A DNA stretch of 64,000 nt from Sweltsa coloradensis (GCA_024449915.1 JAMZAV010001057.1:62001-126000); one strand, 5' to 3'. Shown: positions 12,123 through 24,094, numbered from the stretch's first letter. The notes: a model not told the origin generated them from the sequence alone. Program-made: numbers and translations.

Positions 12123-13512
12123 CAAGTTGTTTAAGTTCAAGAGAAGATTATCTTATCTTACAAGATCATTTAATTTGACTCGTTTTTTAGAGTTTAAAAA
12201 ACTTTAAAATTATATTTGTTATACCTACTTTTGTTTATACCCAAATGCGTTCTATGACGTCTGAAGCAAACATTTTTTCACGTTACCAACACACATTATT
12301 GTGAAGGATGATTTTAAAGTTTGTCTCATGACTCTACATGTATATCGCTCGTTTCTTGGTGTGTCTGTAGAAATCCTATAGAAGCGCATGAGCCACAATA
12401 ATCTTCCTTCTGGTGTACTGCAATTACGCAAGACGCATGGGGGGGGGGGGGGTTACTAGTTTGTTTCCTTTCACAGTAACTCAAGGAATCTCAGTCATAA
12501 GATGACTATGTACAACTAAAGAAGGGGACATTGTAGGCCTATGTGTGGTGTCGCCTACTGAAAGTAAAGTCAATATTATGATTCCAATTAAAGAAATAAC
12601 GATACTTGATAATATTATGTGGAAGGGTTTAAGGTGTTAGTGCATGACAACACTGGAGTACAGTACAATTAAAGTTGTTATCTGTGTATTTGCTGTACCG
12701 TGAGAACGGTTGGTTGTTCATTAGACTTGACATAGTACACACTAGACGCAATGCGCCACACACGGGACTTCTAAGAACAACGCTGGCTAGGACTCTGCAA
12801 CAGTCTGGATACACTTCTTAAAACTCAACTCATCTTGCCAAGAATAACGCCTATCAGCAAAATACTTAAAAATAAGCCAAATATAGTATGTTTGATCATT
12901 TGAAGGTAATATTACTGGAAATATAATGGCTCTATTAAGTGGAATTGCAAATCGTAACAAACATACAAAACACATTATACGCAAAACATGCCAGCTGGCT
13001 CTTAAATCAAATCAACATCTCAGCAATATTAAGTGGATTTTAATTTCGAAAATACAGAACTAGTTTATTTATAATAGTCAACCAATTAGCGGCTATCCAT
13101 GTACAGTTTCATTAAAAAGAAGCTATCAACATTTTACTCATTTAAAATTAAAAATACGAATAGAAAGTAGGAAAGTTTGTTCGATAATAAAAACATTATC
13201 ATACACATAGACAAAATATAAAAGCTTTTGTCAAATGCACTTCGCTATTAGCTTTGCATTATGTTACTGATACAAACATTAAACATAGAAACGGTATTAA
13301 CGTAAGCAGCTAATAGTGAAACAATTTTATATACTATTAATGCCAAATAATAGTTTTCAAAATACTAATATCAACTTCTGATGCTTTGTTCAAGTGAACA
13401 CCAATACTCTATACTCACTACAGTGTACGAAATTTACAAATGAGCACACATTTTATATTCTCTTCACAAATCAGACTAAAATTGATAGTTTTAAGAAGGG
13501 TAATTTATAATC
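12123..13512. other. Intergenic stretch, no gene seen
   Basis: Holds a G run near 12440-12452 and otherwise AT-rich DNA without long frames or visible repeats. Confidence 0.4.
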
Positions 13513-14095
13513 AGACGAGGTAGCATAGCGACTGAGTCCAACGACACTTAGGTGATTCTGTGAGTGTGTGTGTACGTTAAAACTCAACTGAATCGCTTAC
13601 CGATTGCGCTGAAATTTAAAACAGACGTCCTATATGAGTAAATTAACAATTACTAACAAAATGAGCAAAAATCCGTTGCGGTTTAAACCTACAAGAAATA
13701 ATAAATTGAAAAATAGGTGAAAATGTTAAGGATTTAATTTAACGACAATGGTTTTGTTCTTGAAGAAATAATTTATCGAATTATGTTTGTTAGGCGGTGA
13801 ATGCATGCAGTGACCAAGGTGTACCGAATCTTACACCCTCAAGGTTGCCCAAAATTCTGCTGGGAGATTGGGTAAACCTTGCAATCTTCATACGTATTTC
13901 GTACTGGCTATATGTTTTCCATAGTTCATTTCAAAACATGTTTTATAATCTTTTAATACAACCCAGAAATTAAAAAAAATGATCCCGACCGTTGTTTGAA
14001 CCCGGATCTCCAACATTCCGGGTATAAAGGCGCCTTAGCCAACTAGACTTGGAAAACGTCAAAGTCGTTGTTAGACGAGTGAGCGAGGCATGTGT
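13513..14095 (+). mobile_element. HINE-like family 2 copy, 3' truncated
   Basis: It follows the order of the full family 2 copy at 40848-41762: a GACGAGGTAGCATAGCGAC start, the 'ATTGCGCTGAAATTTAAAAC' block, 'GCAGTGACCAAGGTGTACCG', a tRNA-like core in reverse (A-box side TAGTTGGCTAAGGCGCC, B-box side GGGTTCAAACAA), then AAAACGTCAAAGTCGTTGTT..GACGAGTGAGCGAG. The right half of the terminal palindrome is missing. Confidence 0.55.
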
Positions 14096-14781
14096 ATTAA
14101 ATATTAGAGGGATGAAAATTTAGCGTTTTAGGTTATTGATGCTAAATCAGTGAGTATAAATTCTTAAAAACGCTACAAAATACTAAATTTACTGAAAATA
14201 CTTAAGGTTTACCTATACCAATTGAGAATTGGTTTAGCATTGTATTCTAACGTTTTAAGTGACTACATTGAATTATTGAAATGTTCCTATAAAGCATAAT
14301 TTGAATTCATTCCCCATTAAAAATACAAGAAACTCCCCACATTTGGGGTTTTGGTGGAAAGAAGAAAATTAATGCTACAAAATGCTAAATTTGGAAAAAT
14401 TAATGCTAAATATTCAGAATATAAATGCTATTTTTTCATAGCTCTAAATATAACCCATCGACTTAACTACAAATACATCTTGCAATGCAGCAATGCATGA
14501 AGTTTCCCCTACTTTGTTGAGGCAATTTATAGCATAACCAGAAGGTAATGAATGAGGAAGAGAACACTAGCATTTTATTCGGTTCCCATCGAATCGTAGT
14601 TCTGTTGTAGAACGACTTTCAATAACACTATATGTCACAAAAATTGTATGTCTAACAATTAAAACTGCCCTTGTCTTATCAGTGCTTTGAAGATGAAGTA
14701 ATATTGCATTATTTTATGGTGCGCTTAATTTGTAAATTGGCATTGAAGTATAAGTTAAATATCTATTCTATCTTCTTCTAT
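14096..14781. other. Intergenic stretch, no gene seen
   Basis: AT-rich. Its 'GCTAAATCAGTGA..AAACGCTACAAAATGC' portion has a weak echo at 16110-16290 ('GCTAAATCGGTGAACA', 'GGCATTGTATTCTAAGGTT'), so both are probably parts of one old repeat. Confidence 0.4.
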
Positions 14782-15026
14782 TCTATATATAAAAACGAAT
14801 GTATGTATGTCTGTTTGTCCTTAATGCATTACTACACCATTCATCCAATCTCCATGAAACTTGGCACATATATAAATTTTTTAACGGGGAAGGTTTCTAT
14901 GCTATCCAATTTGTTGTAACTCCTCCACGTGGTGATCGGTGCCTGCAAAGAGGATTCACCAATGAATTGACTTCGACACCGTAAAGGGTTCTGGCACGTC
15001 GTAGTAATGCGCGACGGGTAAGCTAG
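14782..15026 (+). mobile_element. Short non-autonomous canonical Helitron
   Basis: It starts with TC (TCTATATATAAAAACG), continues with the common insect-Helitron style 'GTATGTCTGTTTGTCC', and ends in CTAG followed by T. A short hairpin (CGTCG..CGACG, about 14997-15015) precedes the end by about 10 bases. Those four features define canonical Helitron termini. Its 245 bp carry no Rep/helicase, so it would need a partner. The base before TC is T rather than the usual A. Confidence 0.65.
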
Positions 15027-15027
15027 T

Positions 15028-15062
15028 AGCTTTGGGTTTCTACACTAGAAACCCAAAGCTAG
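15028..15062. repeat. Perfect hairpin next to the Helitron 3' end
   Basis: TAGCTTTGGGTTTCTA and its exact inverted copy are separated by CAC, a 16-bp perfect stem with a three-base loop, starting directly after the CTAGT end of the preceding element. Inferred to be a second terminator-type hairpin or a snap-back product. Confidence 0.7.
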
Positions 15063-16690
15063 TAGTAAATAGATTCGTATTTAGAGTCTATACCCACTCA
15101 GTACAATAATGGACATTTATCTTCCAACTCCATGGTCACAACTGATTTTCAGTGGGGGATTTAATTAAAGTAAACCAAGCCAAGCCATTCCAGTCGGGGT
15201 CGACGCCGAGTCCGACACAATCGACGAGGGAGCAATGACCAACTAGAGACCGGTATTCTAAATAAGAAATACCGATCAAACAAGCTGGACACGATTCCAC
15301 CCTCGGGCGCCAGAATCAACAAGGATATTTCGGAACAACCTTATATACTTTACATGTGCCTCGTTCCTAGGACCGCTCGCCAGTCATCGTTTACACATTC
15401 CTAAGCTAAGGATCGATGAACAAAGTGCATATCAGAAGTTAAAAATCTTATGTCATGGCGGGATATGAACCCGGGACCTTTTGCATTGATGCAGGGACAC
15501 TATAAGCACTGGACCCGAGGGTATTTTTTCAAACGTATTTAGAATCAGCTGTAAAAATTTTCAGGCGAACTATCCCAGTAGCCCTGTAGACACCAACGCC
15601 ATCCACTTGAATAATGGCCAACCATGTGACCACCTGATAGGTATTGGAACCAGAGGAGAGCTATACTTGACCACAAATATCACGGATGACATCAGCATCG
15701 ACAACGCTAGAATGCAACAACTTAATACTTTATAATATCATGTGCTCGTACCTTCATCCTTCAGAAGATAAAACACTTGTTTCCAACGAGGGAGCAACGA
15801 GCTATACAATAAGTGGTGCCCTCTAGTAGTTTATTTAGGTTTCTACTTTCTATTAAGTTCAGAGTTCGTATGTTGGCAATAACGGCTAGCAATCCGTTTA
15901 TCGATTTCATAGTTTGGAGTGTTTTTCATCTATTAATCTCGTGGGGTGGGGGGGGGGGGGGGGGGGGGGGGCGCGCTTAGCCTATACTTGTTGGTACAAG
16001 ACCGATAAAGAGCTCTTACTTATATGAATAAGGATCTACTTAATATGAGTATTGATAATTGAATTACATAAAAATTGTCAATTAAGATTCGAGATAAGTA
16101 AATTTTGCGTTTTAATTTTGTATGCTAAATCGGTGAACATTATTTGTAAAACTCTTTAAAATGCAAATTTTGCTACACACAAAATAAGGTTTTCCCTACA
16201 GGCCTACCCTTTTGAGAACTAATTTGGCATTGTATTCTAAGGTTGTAAGTTGCTATATGGAATTGAAATGTTCCCATAATTCATCAGCTCATGAGTACCG
16301 TGAATGTTTGTTGTATTGCCGGGGGCGGTAGTCGAACCCGTGACCTCACAAACAATGGTAAAGTGCGTGCCGCGAGAGACTCTATACACGCACTGTACGT
16401 GTATATGTTCCAGCGTGAATATTCATAGGAAGGGGTTAACACAACAAAGCTAAATTATCCTCGCACAACGATGGTTAGGTTGGTACTAACCATCATAAAT
16501 AATGTAATTAGTGGCGTATGGTCACATCGTACAATGCCATCTCTCATTGAGATTCGATCACATTGCAGTAAAAGCTTTATCGCAGACTTGTAGTGATTAC
16601 CAGCCTCTTACCTCAATCCACAAGGCTCAATATAATAATGTTTCAATTGTGCATATCTTGAACAAAGCATGAAACTTGATTTATTAATTT
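15063..16690. other. Intergenic stretch with two tRNA-like motifs and a 24-base G run
   Basis: A reverse tRNA-like segment lies near 15455-15520 (B box GGTTCATATCCC) and another at 16315-16385 (GGTTCGACTACC). Neither folds as a full tRNA, so I read both as SINE remnants. G24 runs at 15948-15971. No gene seen. Confidence 0.4.
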
Positions 16691-16790
16691 GTCACATATA
16701 TGCATGATACTTACTTTACATAATTAAGAATGAAATAACATACCATATAGCACTGTTCCATACATAAGTCACACTCACATATATGCATGA
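16691..16790. repeat. Local duplication serving as the empty site of the next element
   Basis: CACATATATGCATGAT is followed by ACTTAC..GAATGAAATAAC.TACCATATAG in the first unit (about 16693-16765). The same left half recurs at 16775-16790, and the right half recurs only after the element, at 17539-17590. The two units are tandem copies and the second is split by the element. Confidence 0.75.
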
Positions 16791-17538
16791 TTGGATGAGC
16801 GAAGCGAAGACTTCAATTTGACTTTGTGTTTTTTTGTTTTTTTTTCACTTACGTTACCCCAAGAAAAATAGCTCGGGTGTTTTGTTTTTGTTAGTTTTTT
16901 GTCTGTTTGTTCGCACTCTACCGGCCAAACGGCATATGCGATCTTGATGAAAATTGGAGGGGACCTTCGAAATCTTTGAACTTAGACCTGCCACGTTTTT
17001 GGGTATAGTCGATCAAGGTTTTCTTATGATTTTCATACTTTTACGAATTTTTTCATTTTTTATTGAGATTTTTCGTGATATTAGGCAAACGGCTACTCCG
17101 ATATTGATGAAACTTTATGGGAACGTTTAAAATCAATGAAATTATATATGTTGTGATTTTAGAGACATTTGAAAAAATATTTCTTATAGAAATCGTACTT
17201 TTACGATTTTTTTCTCGGTTTTTAATACGATATTTTCGTGATATTTGGACCGATTCTGACCAAACGGGTGGGGCTACAACGTTCATTTTTTACATTGACA
17301 TAAAGATTACAGTGATGTAGTGTCTCTGGAAAGAAAAAAATGAAAAAGTTCGTCAAAATTCATAGAAATAAAGGTTTAAATATAGGCCTTTTACATGTGT
17401 ATATTGAACAAGTAATATCAAGTTACTATAGAAAAAGTAACGAGATTCCACATAAAAACGTAATTATTGGACAGAAATATTCCAAAAAAGCTCATCCATC
17501 AACGCGACTGAAAAAAAGCGTTCGCGAAGCGGCCTAGT
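16791..17538 (+). mobile_element. HINE-like family 1, subfamily A, copy with empty-site evidence
   Basis: Starts TTGGATGAGCGAAGCGAAG and ends AACGCGAC..GCGTTCGCGAAGCGG-CCTAGT, with the inverted subterminal GCTCATCC about 45 bp before the end. Comparison with the uninterrupted neighbour unit (GCATGATACTTAC) gives GCATGA / TTGG...CCTAG / TACTTAC: insertion between A and T with no target-site duplication. That is the Helitron rule and excludes cut-and-paste elements with a fixed duplication. No coding capacity. Confidence 0.8.
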
Positions 17539-17590
17539 ACTTACGAAGAATGAAATAACCTACCATATAGTTCTGTTCCATACAATCCTA

Positions 17591-18469
17591 AAAAATAAAT
17601 TTAAAATTATTACTTTTATCAAGTATTCAGAACGTGTTCCAAAAGGTCAAAGCCACCAAATTCTTCCTGATTTTCGATAAATGTAGGAAATACGCTATGA
17701 TAAGGGCGTTCAATTATTCATAAGCATGACAAAAATTGTTATTCACATTCGATGGTTTATGGGATGACTGTGGAAAATAAAGTTTTAGTCATTAGGTTGC
17801 CAAAGTATTGAGTTCGAAGTAGGTAACTTCTTCCCTGTCTATGTGTCTCCTGCATGGATATATTGGACTGGCTACCAGTGTTGTAAACTGTAATGGAATA
17901 ATTTTGCTAATATATGTTCCAATCTGTAATCAGTGTCACAAAGAGACAGACTTATTTTTTCAAAATTTTAAACGAAACGACAAAACTATCCTCTGAAGAT
18001 ATTCGTCCTTGTGTTGTGCGTGTACAGATAAAATTCGATGCAACTGCAACCAAAATGGACAGACTTGTTGTGGGGCTGGCTCGGGTTCCCGGCGGGTTGG
18101 TGGGGGGGGGGGGGGGGGGGAGCACTCATCGTATCATGCATAGTGCACGTGATACAAAGCGGGACGCAACAATCTTGTTTAGTTAGGGGTATAGTGAGGG
18201 GGGGGGGGAGGGGATGCATTTTTAATTATGTGAGGGAGAGTGAAAGTATGTACATAAATTACCTAGTTGTTTGGTATTCCAAGGTCAGAGGGGTGGGATC
18301 TGCCGGAGCGTTAAAAATACATTTGAATCAACTCGAGTGTAGAATCTAGATATTGATCAACGCGTTTGAACTGTCTGTGTTGTTCTGTGTTCACGCCTGC
18401 AACACTGTCTATTACAGACTGCGTGTATAACCGTGGATTAGCCGCTACGGGACACACAACACATGATAT
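17591..18469. other. Intergenic stretch, no gene seen
   Basis: Includes a 19-base G run at 18102-18120 and G-rich DNA near 18200. Open frames across it are short and created by the G runs. Confidence 0.4.
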
Positions 18470-18656
18470 TGCTAATATTTAATACATTCCGGAAATTACA
18501 AAAGTCCATTCCGACCGGGGTTCGAACCCGGGTCTCTGGATTCCAGGTAGGGGCCTTATCCAACTAGATCACCGAGACGGTTCGGTTAGAATCCCGATCG
18601 GGAGGGACTTTTTCCACCTACGGGAGTGTTTCCCGACCAACCAAATCGAGACACAT
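18470..18656. repeat. tRNA-derived SINE-like unit
   Basis: The reverse unit 18475-18582 has B box GGTTCGAACCCC, A-box-like CTAGTTGGATAAGG and the shared tail 'ATTTAATACATTCC'. It is followed by a partial forward unit whose body CCACCTACGGGAGTGTTTCC matches the unit at 8200. The arrangement is the same head-to-head pairing as at 7985-8240 but more decayed. Confidence 0.55.
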
Positions 18657-19358
18657 GTATTTTAATCCATATCAATTTACGATCTAGTAAAACGGCAAAA
18701 AATATTTTAAAATCAGGTCAGAATCGTTATTAAAAGTACATTTTTTGTACATTTTAATATCAACAGGAAGCTTCAGACCTATTATCATTGAGTATAAAAA
18801 GGGTATACATACCCAATGGGAATATGTTCGTGCTTCTAAAATGTCATCGTAATAATTTATGATATTTCTAAATAGAGCATACGACATTAAACTAAACAAG
18901 TAATAAAACAAATAAACGTTCAAACATCAGAATACTCAATGATGCTTGTTTACTTCCACTATCTCTTTAGAAGTACTATCTGATATGTAAGCATGCGAGA
19001 AGTAAATAATCTAAACCTAGCACAAAGTGATAACAATAATGTGTATTACATAAATATATTTTATTTAAAATAAATAATAAAATAAATTGTATTTAGAGTC
19101 TACCCACTCAGTTATATAACTGATTTTGATTGCTGTTAATAATAAGACTGATGGATGAGCTTTCAAACCAGGCTTTTATGCAGAATGCAGGGGTTTATTC
19201 CGGAACGTTTTGAAGCTCTTATCGATTGCCTAATGGGGCTGTAGTTCACACCAGTATGTCAAGATAAAATGTGTGCATGTTTCTATAAAAGCGTGTTTTC
19301 AAAATATTGATTAGTTTTACATTATCTTACCGTGAAAAGGCCACTAAAAAAGGTGTTT
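18657..19358. other. Intergenic stretch, no gene seen
   Basis: AT-rich. 'GTATTTAGAGTCTACCCACT' at about 19088 recurs near 15078 and, inverted, near 35720: a short dispersed repeat of unknown kind. Confidence 0.4.
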
Positions 19359-19452
19359 GTAGTTATTTCCACAGCATGTATAGGAGACATTCTAATTATA
19401 TGTTTTGTAGTTATTTCCACAGCATGTATAGGAGACATTCTAATTATATGTA
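19359..19452. repeat. 48-bp tandem duplication
   Basis: GTAGTTATTTCCACAGCATG..TATAGGAGACATTC occurs twice, 48 bp apart, with essentially no differences, directly before a HINE-like 3' terminus. Recent duplication. Confidence 0.8.
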
Positions 19453-19457
19453 AAGTA

Positions 19458-19931
19458 ACTAGGAAGCTTCGCAAACGCTTTTTCAGGCGCGTTGTTGGAT
19501 GAGCGTATGTTTTTTTAAACGAAAAAAGTGTAAAATTGCGATTTTCATGAGAAATTATTTTTCGATTGCGCTCAAATTTTACACAAATATATAAATTCCT
19601 AAAATTGAGGTTCCGTGAAAAAATCATAACAATCGGATAAAGCATGTAGGTGTTATAAGTCGAAGAAATTTTTAAAAAATCGAAAAAAATTGTAAAATTG
19701 CGATTTTAATGAGAAATAATTTTTCGGTTGCGCTCAAAAACGTGGCAGTTCTAAGTTCAGAGATTTCGAAGGCCTCCATCAAATTTCATCGCAATTGGAG
19801 TTTCGGTTTAGCCAGAATCGTGTGGACAAACACATAAAAATACAACAAAAAACGAAAAAAAAAAAATTCCGGATTTTTTTTCTCCAGTGTAGTGAAATGG
19901 AATCTTCGCTTCGCTCGCTACGCTCATCCAA
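19458..19931 (-). mobile_element. HINE-like family 1, subfamily B, short minus-strand copy
   Basis: On the minus strand it runs from TTGGATGAGCGTAGCGAGCG (19931) to GCGCCTG..GCGTTTGCGAAGCTTCCTAGT (19458). It has only one to two internal ~125-bp units, fewer than the copies at 9.3 and 26.6 kb, so unit number varies between copies. Confidence 0.7.
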
Positions 19932-20750
19932 AAATGTTCTCTGATTGTGACATGCACATAATACTCACCTTTAAAAACAACCTAAAGTTTTGTCGTGAAA
20001 ATTTGAGTTGTAACACCATTGGCTAAGCCATCAACGAGCGAACAATGGTCAATGTTATTATTTATTGTCGACAAAATCTGCCCCAGGACAATTATTTCAG
20101 ACGTCAGGTGCATATAACTAGGTATTTTAAAGTTTAAAGTGATTGTGAATCTTATACTCCAAGCCAAGTGGTTCTGGTATGAAGAATGATAAATAAGATA
20201 ATGATTAATGATTCGATAAAAGTCACCAATTTTTAATTAATTAGGCCTACATAATAAAGTTTATGGGACACGAACAACCTCCCCCCCCCCCCCCACAGCG
20301 CACCTAGAACGTGACCACCACCACGGCCAACATCAACACCAACACCAACACACTCACAACCACATAAAACACACGAAACGAAGCCGTTGTGCGCTAATCT
20401 GCACCAGAGTGATAGTAAATGTGTTTCGTGGCTTGTAACTCGGCACACATCGTACGAGGTACCTGAGCATGATTCCGAATTAATAACAACACAGTTTTAT
20501 CGCCAAGTTTGTGTTTCGCTGCGACACAAAATACAGCATTGTTTCGGCCTTATCTCCTCTCGTATCACCTTATCAGTTTACATTTAGGACTTATTGTTTT
20601 GGCAGCCGGCTACACTGTGTAGCAGCCGGGGCCGGAGGGTGCTTGCCTTGGAGGATGCTCATTACAAGGTAGGCACGAGACAAACATGGTACAGAATGAG
20701 AGAGCAGAAGAGACCATCAGTCAGGCGGGATATGTGGGCTCTAGTCGCAC
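19932..20750. other. Intergenic stretch, no gene seen
   Basis: A C run near 20280-20294 is followed by an ACC/CAACAC-rich segment. From 20590 the sequence leads into the minisatellite. Confidence 0.4.
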
Positions 20751-21675
20751 GCCGGGCAATACATGTGAGTACTAGTCACACGTCAGGCAATACATGTGGG
20801 TACTAGTCACACGTCAGGCAAGACAGGTGGGCACTAGTCACACGTCAGGCAAGACAGTGGGCACTAGTCACACGTCAGGCAAGACATGTGGGCACTAGTC
20901 ACACGTCAGGCAAGACAGGTGGGCACTAGTCACACGTCAGGCAAGACAGGTGGGCACTAGTCACACGTCAGGCAAGACACGTGGGCACTAGTCACACGTC
21001 AGGCAAGACAGGTGGGCACTAGTCACACGTCAGGCAAGACACGTGGGTACTAGTCACACGTCAGGCAAGACACGTGGGTACTAGTCACACGTCAGGCAAG
21101 ATACGTGGGTACTAGTCACACGCCAGGCAAGCCAATACAAATTGTGGGTACTAGTCACACGCCGGGCAAGCCAATACATGTGCGCACAAGTCACACGTTA
21201 GGCAAGACAATACAAATGCGGGCACTAGTCACACGTCAGGCAAGCCAAACAAATGTGGGCACTAGTCACACGTCAGGCAAGACAATACAAATGTGGGCAC
21301 TAGTCACACGCCGGGCAGGGCAAGCCAATACAAATGTGGGCACTAGTCACACGCCGGGCAAGACAATACAAATGTGGGCACTAGTCCACGTCGGGCAAGC
21401 CAATACAAATGTGGGCACTAGTCACACGCCAGGCAAGGGACAATACAAATGGGGTACTAGTCACACGTCAGGCAAGACAATACAAATGTGGGGTACTAGT
21501 CACACGCCGGTCAAGACAAGTGGGTACTAGTCACACGCCGGGAGGAAGACAATACAAATGTGCGCACTAGTCACACGTCAGGCAAGACATGCGGGCACTA
21601 GTCACACGTCAGGCAAGATACGTGGGTACTAGTCACACGCCAGGCAAGACACGTGGCACTATGGTCACACATGAG
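20750..21675. repeat. Minisatellite, ~31-bp unit (GGGCACTAGTCACACGTCAG core)
   Basis: Nearly thirty head-to-tail units. The first part is a regular 31-bp unit (core GGGCACTAGTCACACGTCAG then GCAAGACAGGT). From about 21120 a longer variant with an added CCAATACAAAT predominates, and at the end the short form returns. Each unit holds ACTAGT. Open frames across it are by-products of the repeat. Confidence 0.9.
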
Positions 21676-22818
21676 GCAAAACATTTTTTAGTGATGTATT
21701 TAAAATTAATGACTTGGCAATTCCACCAGTAGTGGCATAAATCATGATTTGATAGAGCCCTTTCGAACAATGTCTCGGGATCGAATGGGCTGCGTTGGTG
21801 AGGCTCGCATTATTCGAGGTTTGCCAGCTGATCTACGAGGGCACCTCAGCTGACGGTGACAAATAAGATAACACGATAGAGGTATGCTGAAATCGTACGA
21901 ATTATTGTTGATTTTTCCTTATCAAGCTTCTTGTAATCACAGCAGCTAGCTGAGCATAAACCATTTAGGCTATCAGATACGCACTTTTGTGGGCTCAATT
22001 GACCGAACAAGCCGAGAGTGGGCTCAAAAAAATCGTAATTTTTCCCTGATTACATCAAGGCCAACCCGGAAAGCGAAATCGGTAGCTTTTAGATTATACA
22101 GCCAAAAACAGCAAAAAAGGATAATATTTCTTAAACAGATTACAAATTGGCCAATAACGTTGGGTAAGGTGGAAACAAATGTGATATTTTAAGCTCAAAC
22201 AGAAAACAATATCTGAAATTGAAAATAGTACATTTTACCTTTTAGAGCGAAAAAGGATAAAAGGTAATATATATATAATGAAAATGAATACCAATTGTCC
22301 AATAACGCTGCGTAGAGTTGTAATTTCTTCAGGATTTCAAGACAATAAAGAACATGTAATGAGTAAATCAAAATATGTCGATTATAGCTTGGGAACCAAA
22401 AAACTGCAAAAAAAAGGTACTATATCAAATAGAATACTAATTGGCCAAAACGCTGCGATAGGTTGCAATAAATTCGTTAAATCAATACAAATTCAAATTA
22501 AATGTGGAATTCGATTTCAGTACCCTTTAACTTTGGGGGCCGGCAAAGGCAAAACGGCATTTCGTTACGCAGGACCAGTTCAGAAAAGGAAAAAAATAGG
22601 TACGGTTATTAAAAGTTGGAGCGCTTTCTTATTTAATTTTTATTAAATCTATTTAAGTAAAATCAAAGTTAATGTTACTTGATCAACAGGAAAGGCAAAG
22701 CAGTAAAGTGTGTAACTTTTGAAATGATCAGTGATAATTAGTGTCCACTCCACCACTCAATGTGCGGTGCAGCTGGCCTACAATACAAAATGTAAAAACA
22801 GTAATTTGTATTTTATCT

Positions 22819-23084
22819 AGGTGCCCGTTAGGGCGCCGCAGCCAAGCCGCGGTGCGCTACACACTCAGGCACCTTATACAGCAAGCAGAGTTGGGGTGAT
22901 TTCGAGGAAACTATCAAAATCAGGGGGATTTGGGTACCTGACAACATATGCTAAATTTGGTTGGTGTACGAACATTCCTTCTTGGTGAAAAATTACTTGA
23001 AACATGCTCAAAATCACTTTAAAGATCTAGGTGCCCGTCAGGGTGCCGCAGCCAAGCCGCGGTGCGCTACACACTCAAGCACCT
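22819..23084. repeat. 210-bp tandem unit with a GC-rich stem-loop head
   Basis: AGGTGCCCG..GGGCGCCGCAGCC..GCGGTGCGC..GGCACCT occurs at 22819-22874 and again at 23029-23084, 210 bp apart. The outer heptamers pair, and GGCGCCGC/GCGGTGCGC can pair inside. The sequence following each head ('AACATGCTCAAAATCACTTT') is also repeated and reappears once more to 23270. It stands out from its AT-rich surroundings. Function unknown. Confidence 0.65.
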
Positions 23085-23310
23085 TATACAGCAAGCAGAG
23101 TTGGGATGATTTCGAGGTGTTACCCAGCCGTCTTGAAACGTGATGTGAACTTGAAAACTATCAAAATCGAGGAGATTTATGTACCTGACTGACAACACAT
23201 GCCAAATTTGGTTGGGGAACGAGCATGGTGAAAAAAATGTCTTGAAACATGCTCAAAATCACTTTGAGGATGTTTGCTACTACTGCTACTACTGTCTAAT
23301 TCGTTAGTTT

Positions 23311-23670
23311 CAATCGGCCCGCGATTCTTACCAAACGGGTGGGACTACTACGTTCATATTGTACATGGACATTAAGGTAATAGTGATATAGGGTCTTTTG
23401 AAAGAAATAGTTGGAAAAGTTTGCTGGAAGGCTTCCAAATGAAGGTTTCAATATAAGCCGTTTACAAGAATATAATCAACAATTAAGTAACTTTAGTGCT
23501 TGTCAATAATCACCTACATTGTTTACAAAAAACAAGTCTTTTGACCACTAGATATTTTTAATTCTATTGTTAATTGGTAATACCATAATAATCAATTAAC
23601 TTGACTTTAACAAAATTTTTGTATTTTAACACATAATTTTCTAATGGAACTTGAAAAAGTAATGAGATCC
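23311..23670 (+). mobile_element. Internal fragment of HINE-like family 1A
   Basis: Matches the block 'ACCAAACGGGTGGGACTAC..CGTTCATATT..TACATGGACATTAAGG' and the following ~300 bp. Neither terminus is present. Repeated about 770 bp further right at 24095-24430, so this and the next palindrome form a tandem duplication. Confidence 0.55.
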
Positions 23671-24057
23671 CACATATAACAAAAAACTTGTAAAAAAACA
23701 GCCAAACCTTACACAATCAAAACAATGAGATCTAAAAGAAAAGCCAAGCTTATGTACTCTACATTTTCGCAATCTTAATACATAAATTCACTTTGACCTG
23801 TGACTGTATCCTTGCAAAGCTTGGCAAAATAAATTTTCACTGCTTAAACACACAATTTAATTTACACAATTTAAAACACTAGTTGCAAATAAAATTTTGC
23901 CACGCTTCGCAAGGATACAGTCACAGGGCAAAGTGAATTTATGTATTAAGGTTGCGAAAATGTAGCAGGGTACATAAGCTTGGCATTTCTTTTAGATCTC
24001 ATTGCTTTTGATTGTGTAAGGTTTGGCTGTTTTTTACAAGTTTTTTTGTTATATGTG
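23671..24057. mobile_element. Long-palindrome element, copy 1
   Basis: CACATATAACAAAAAACTTG at the left returns inverted at the right. Matching arms of about 165 bp include AGCCAAACCTTACACAATC and GTGACTGTATCCTTGCAAAG around a spacer of about 50 bp. No frame. Probably a foldback MITE; related copies at 24431-24815 and, as one arm, at 44400-44585. Confidence 0.65.
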
Positions 24058-24094
24058 GGTGTTAATAATGTCTTATTCATCAGTTTCACTTGCA

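Noticed and set aside
21105..21530. 141-codon plus-strand frame (GTSHTPGK repeats)
   Set aside because: It is the 31-40-bp minisatellite translated; no flanking coding sequence.
20750..21675. CRISPR-like array
   Set aside because: Eukaryotic context; the unit is head-to-tail without unique spacers, and the variable part is itself a repeat.
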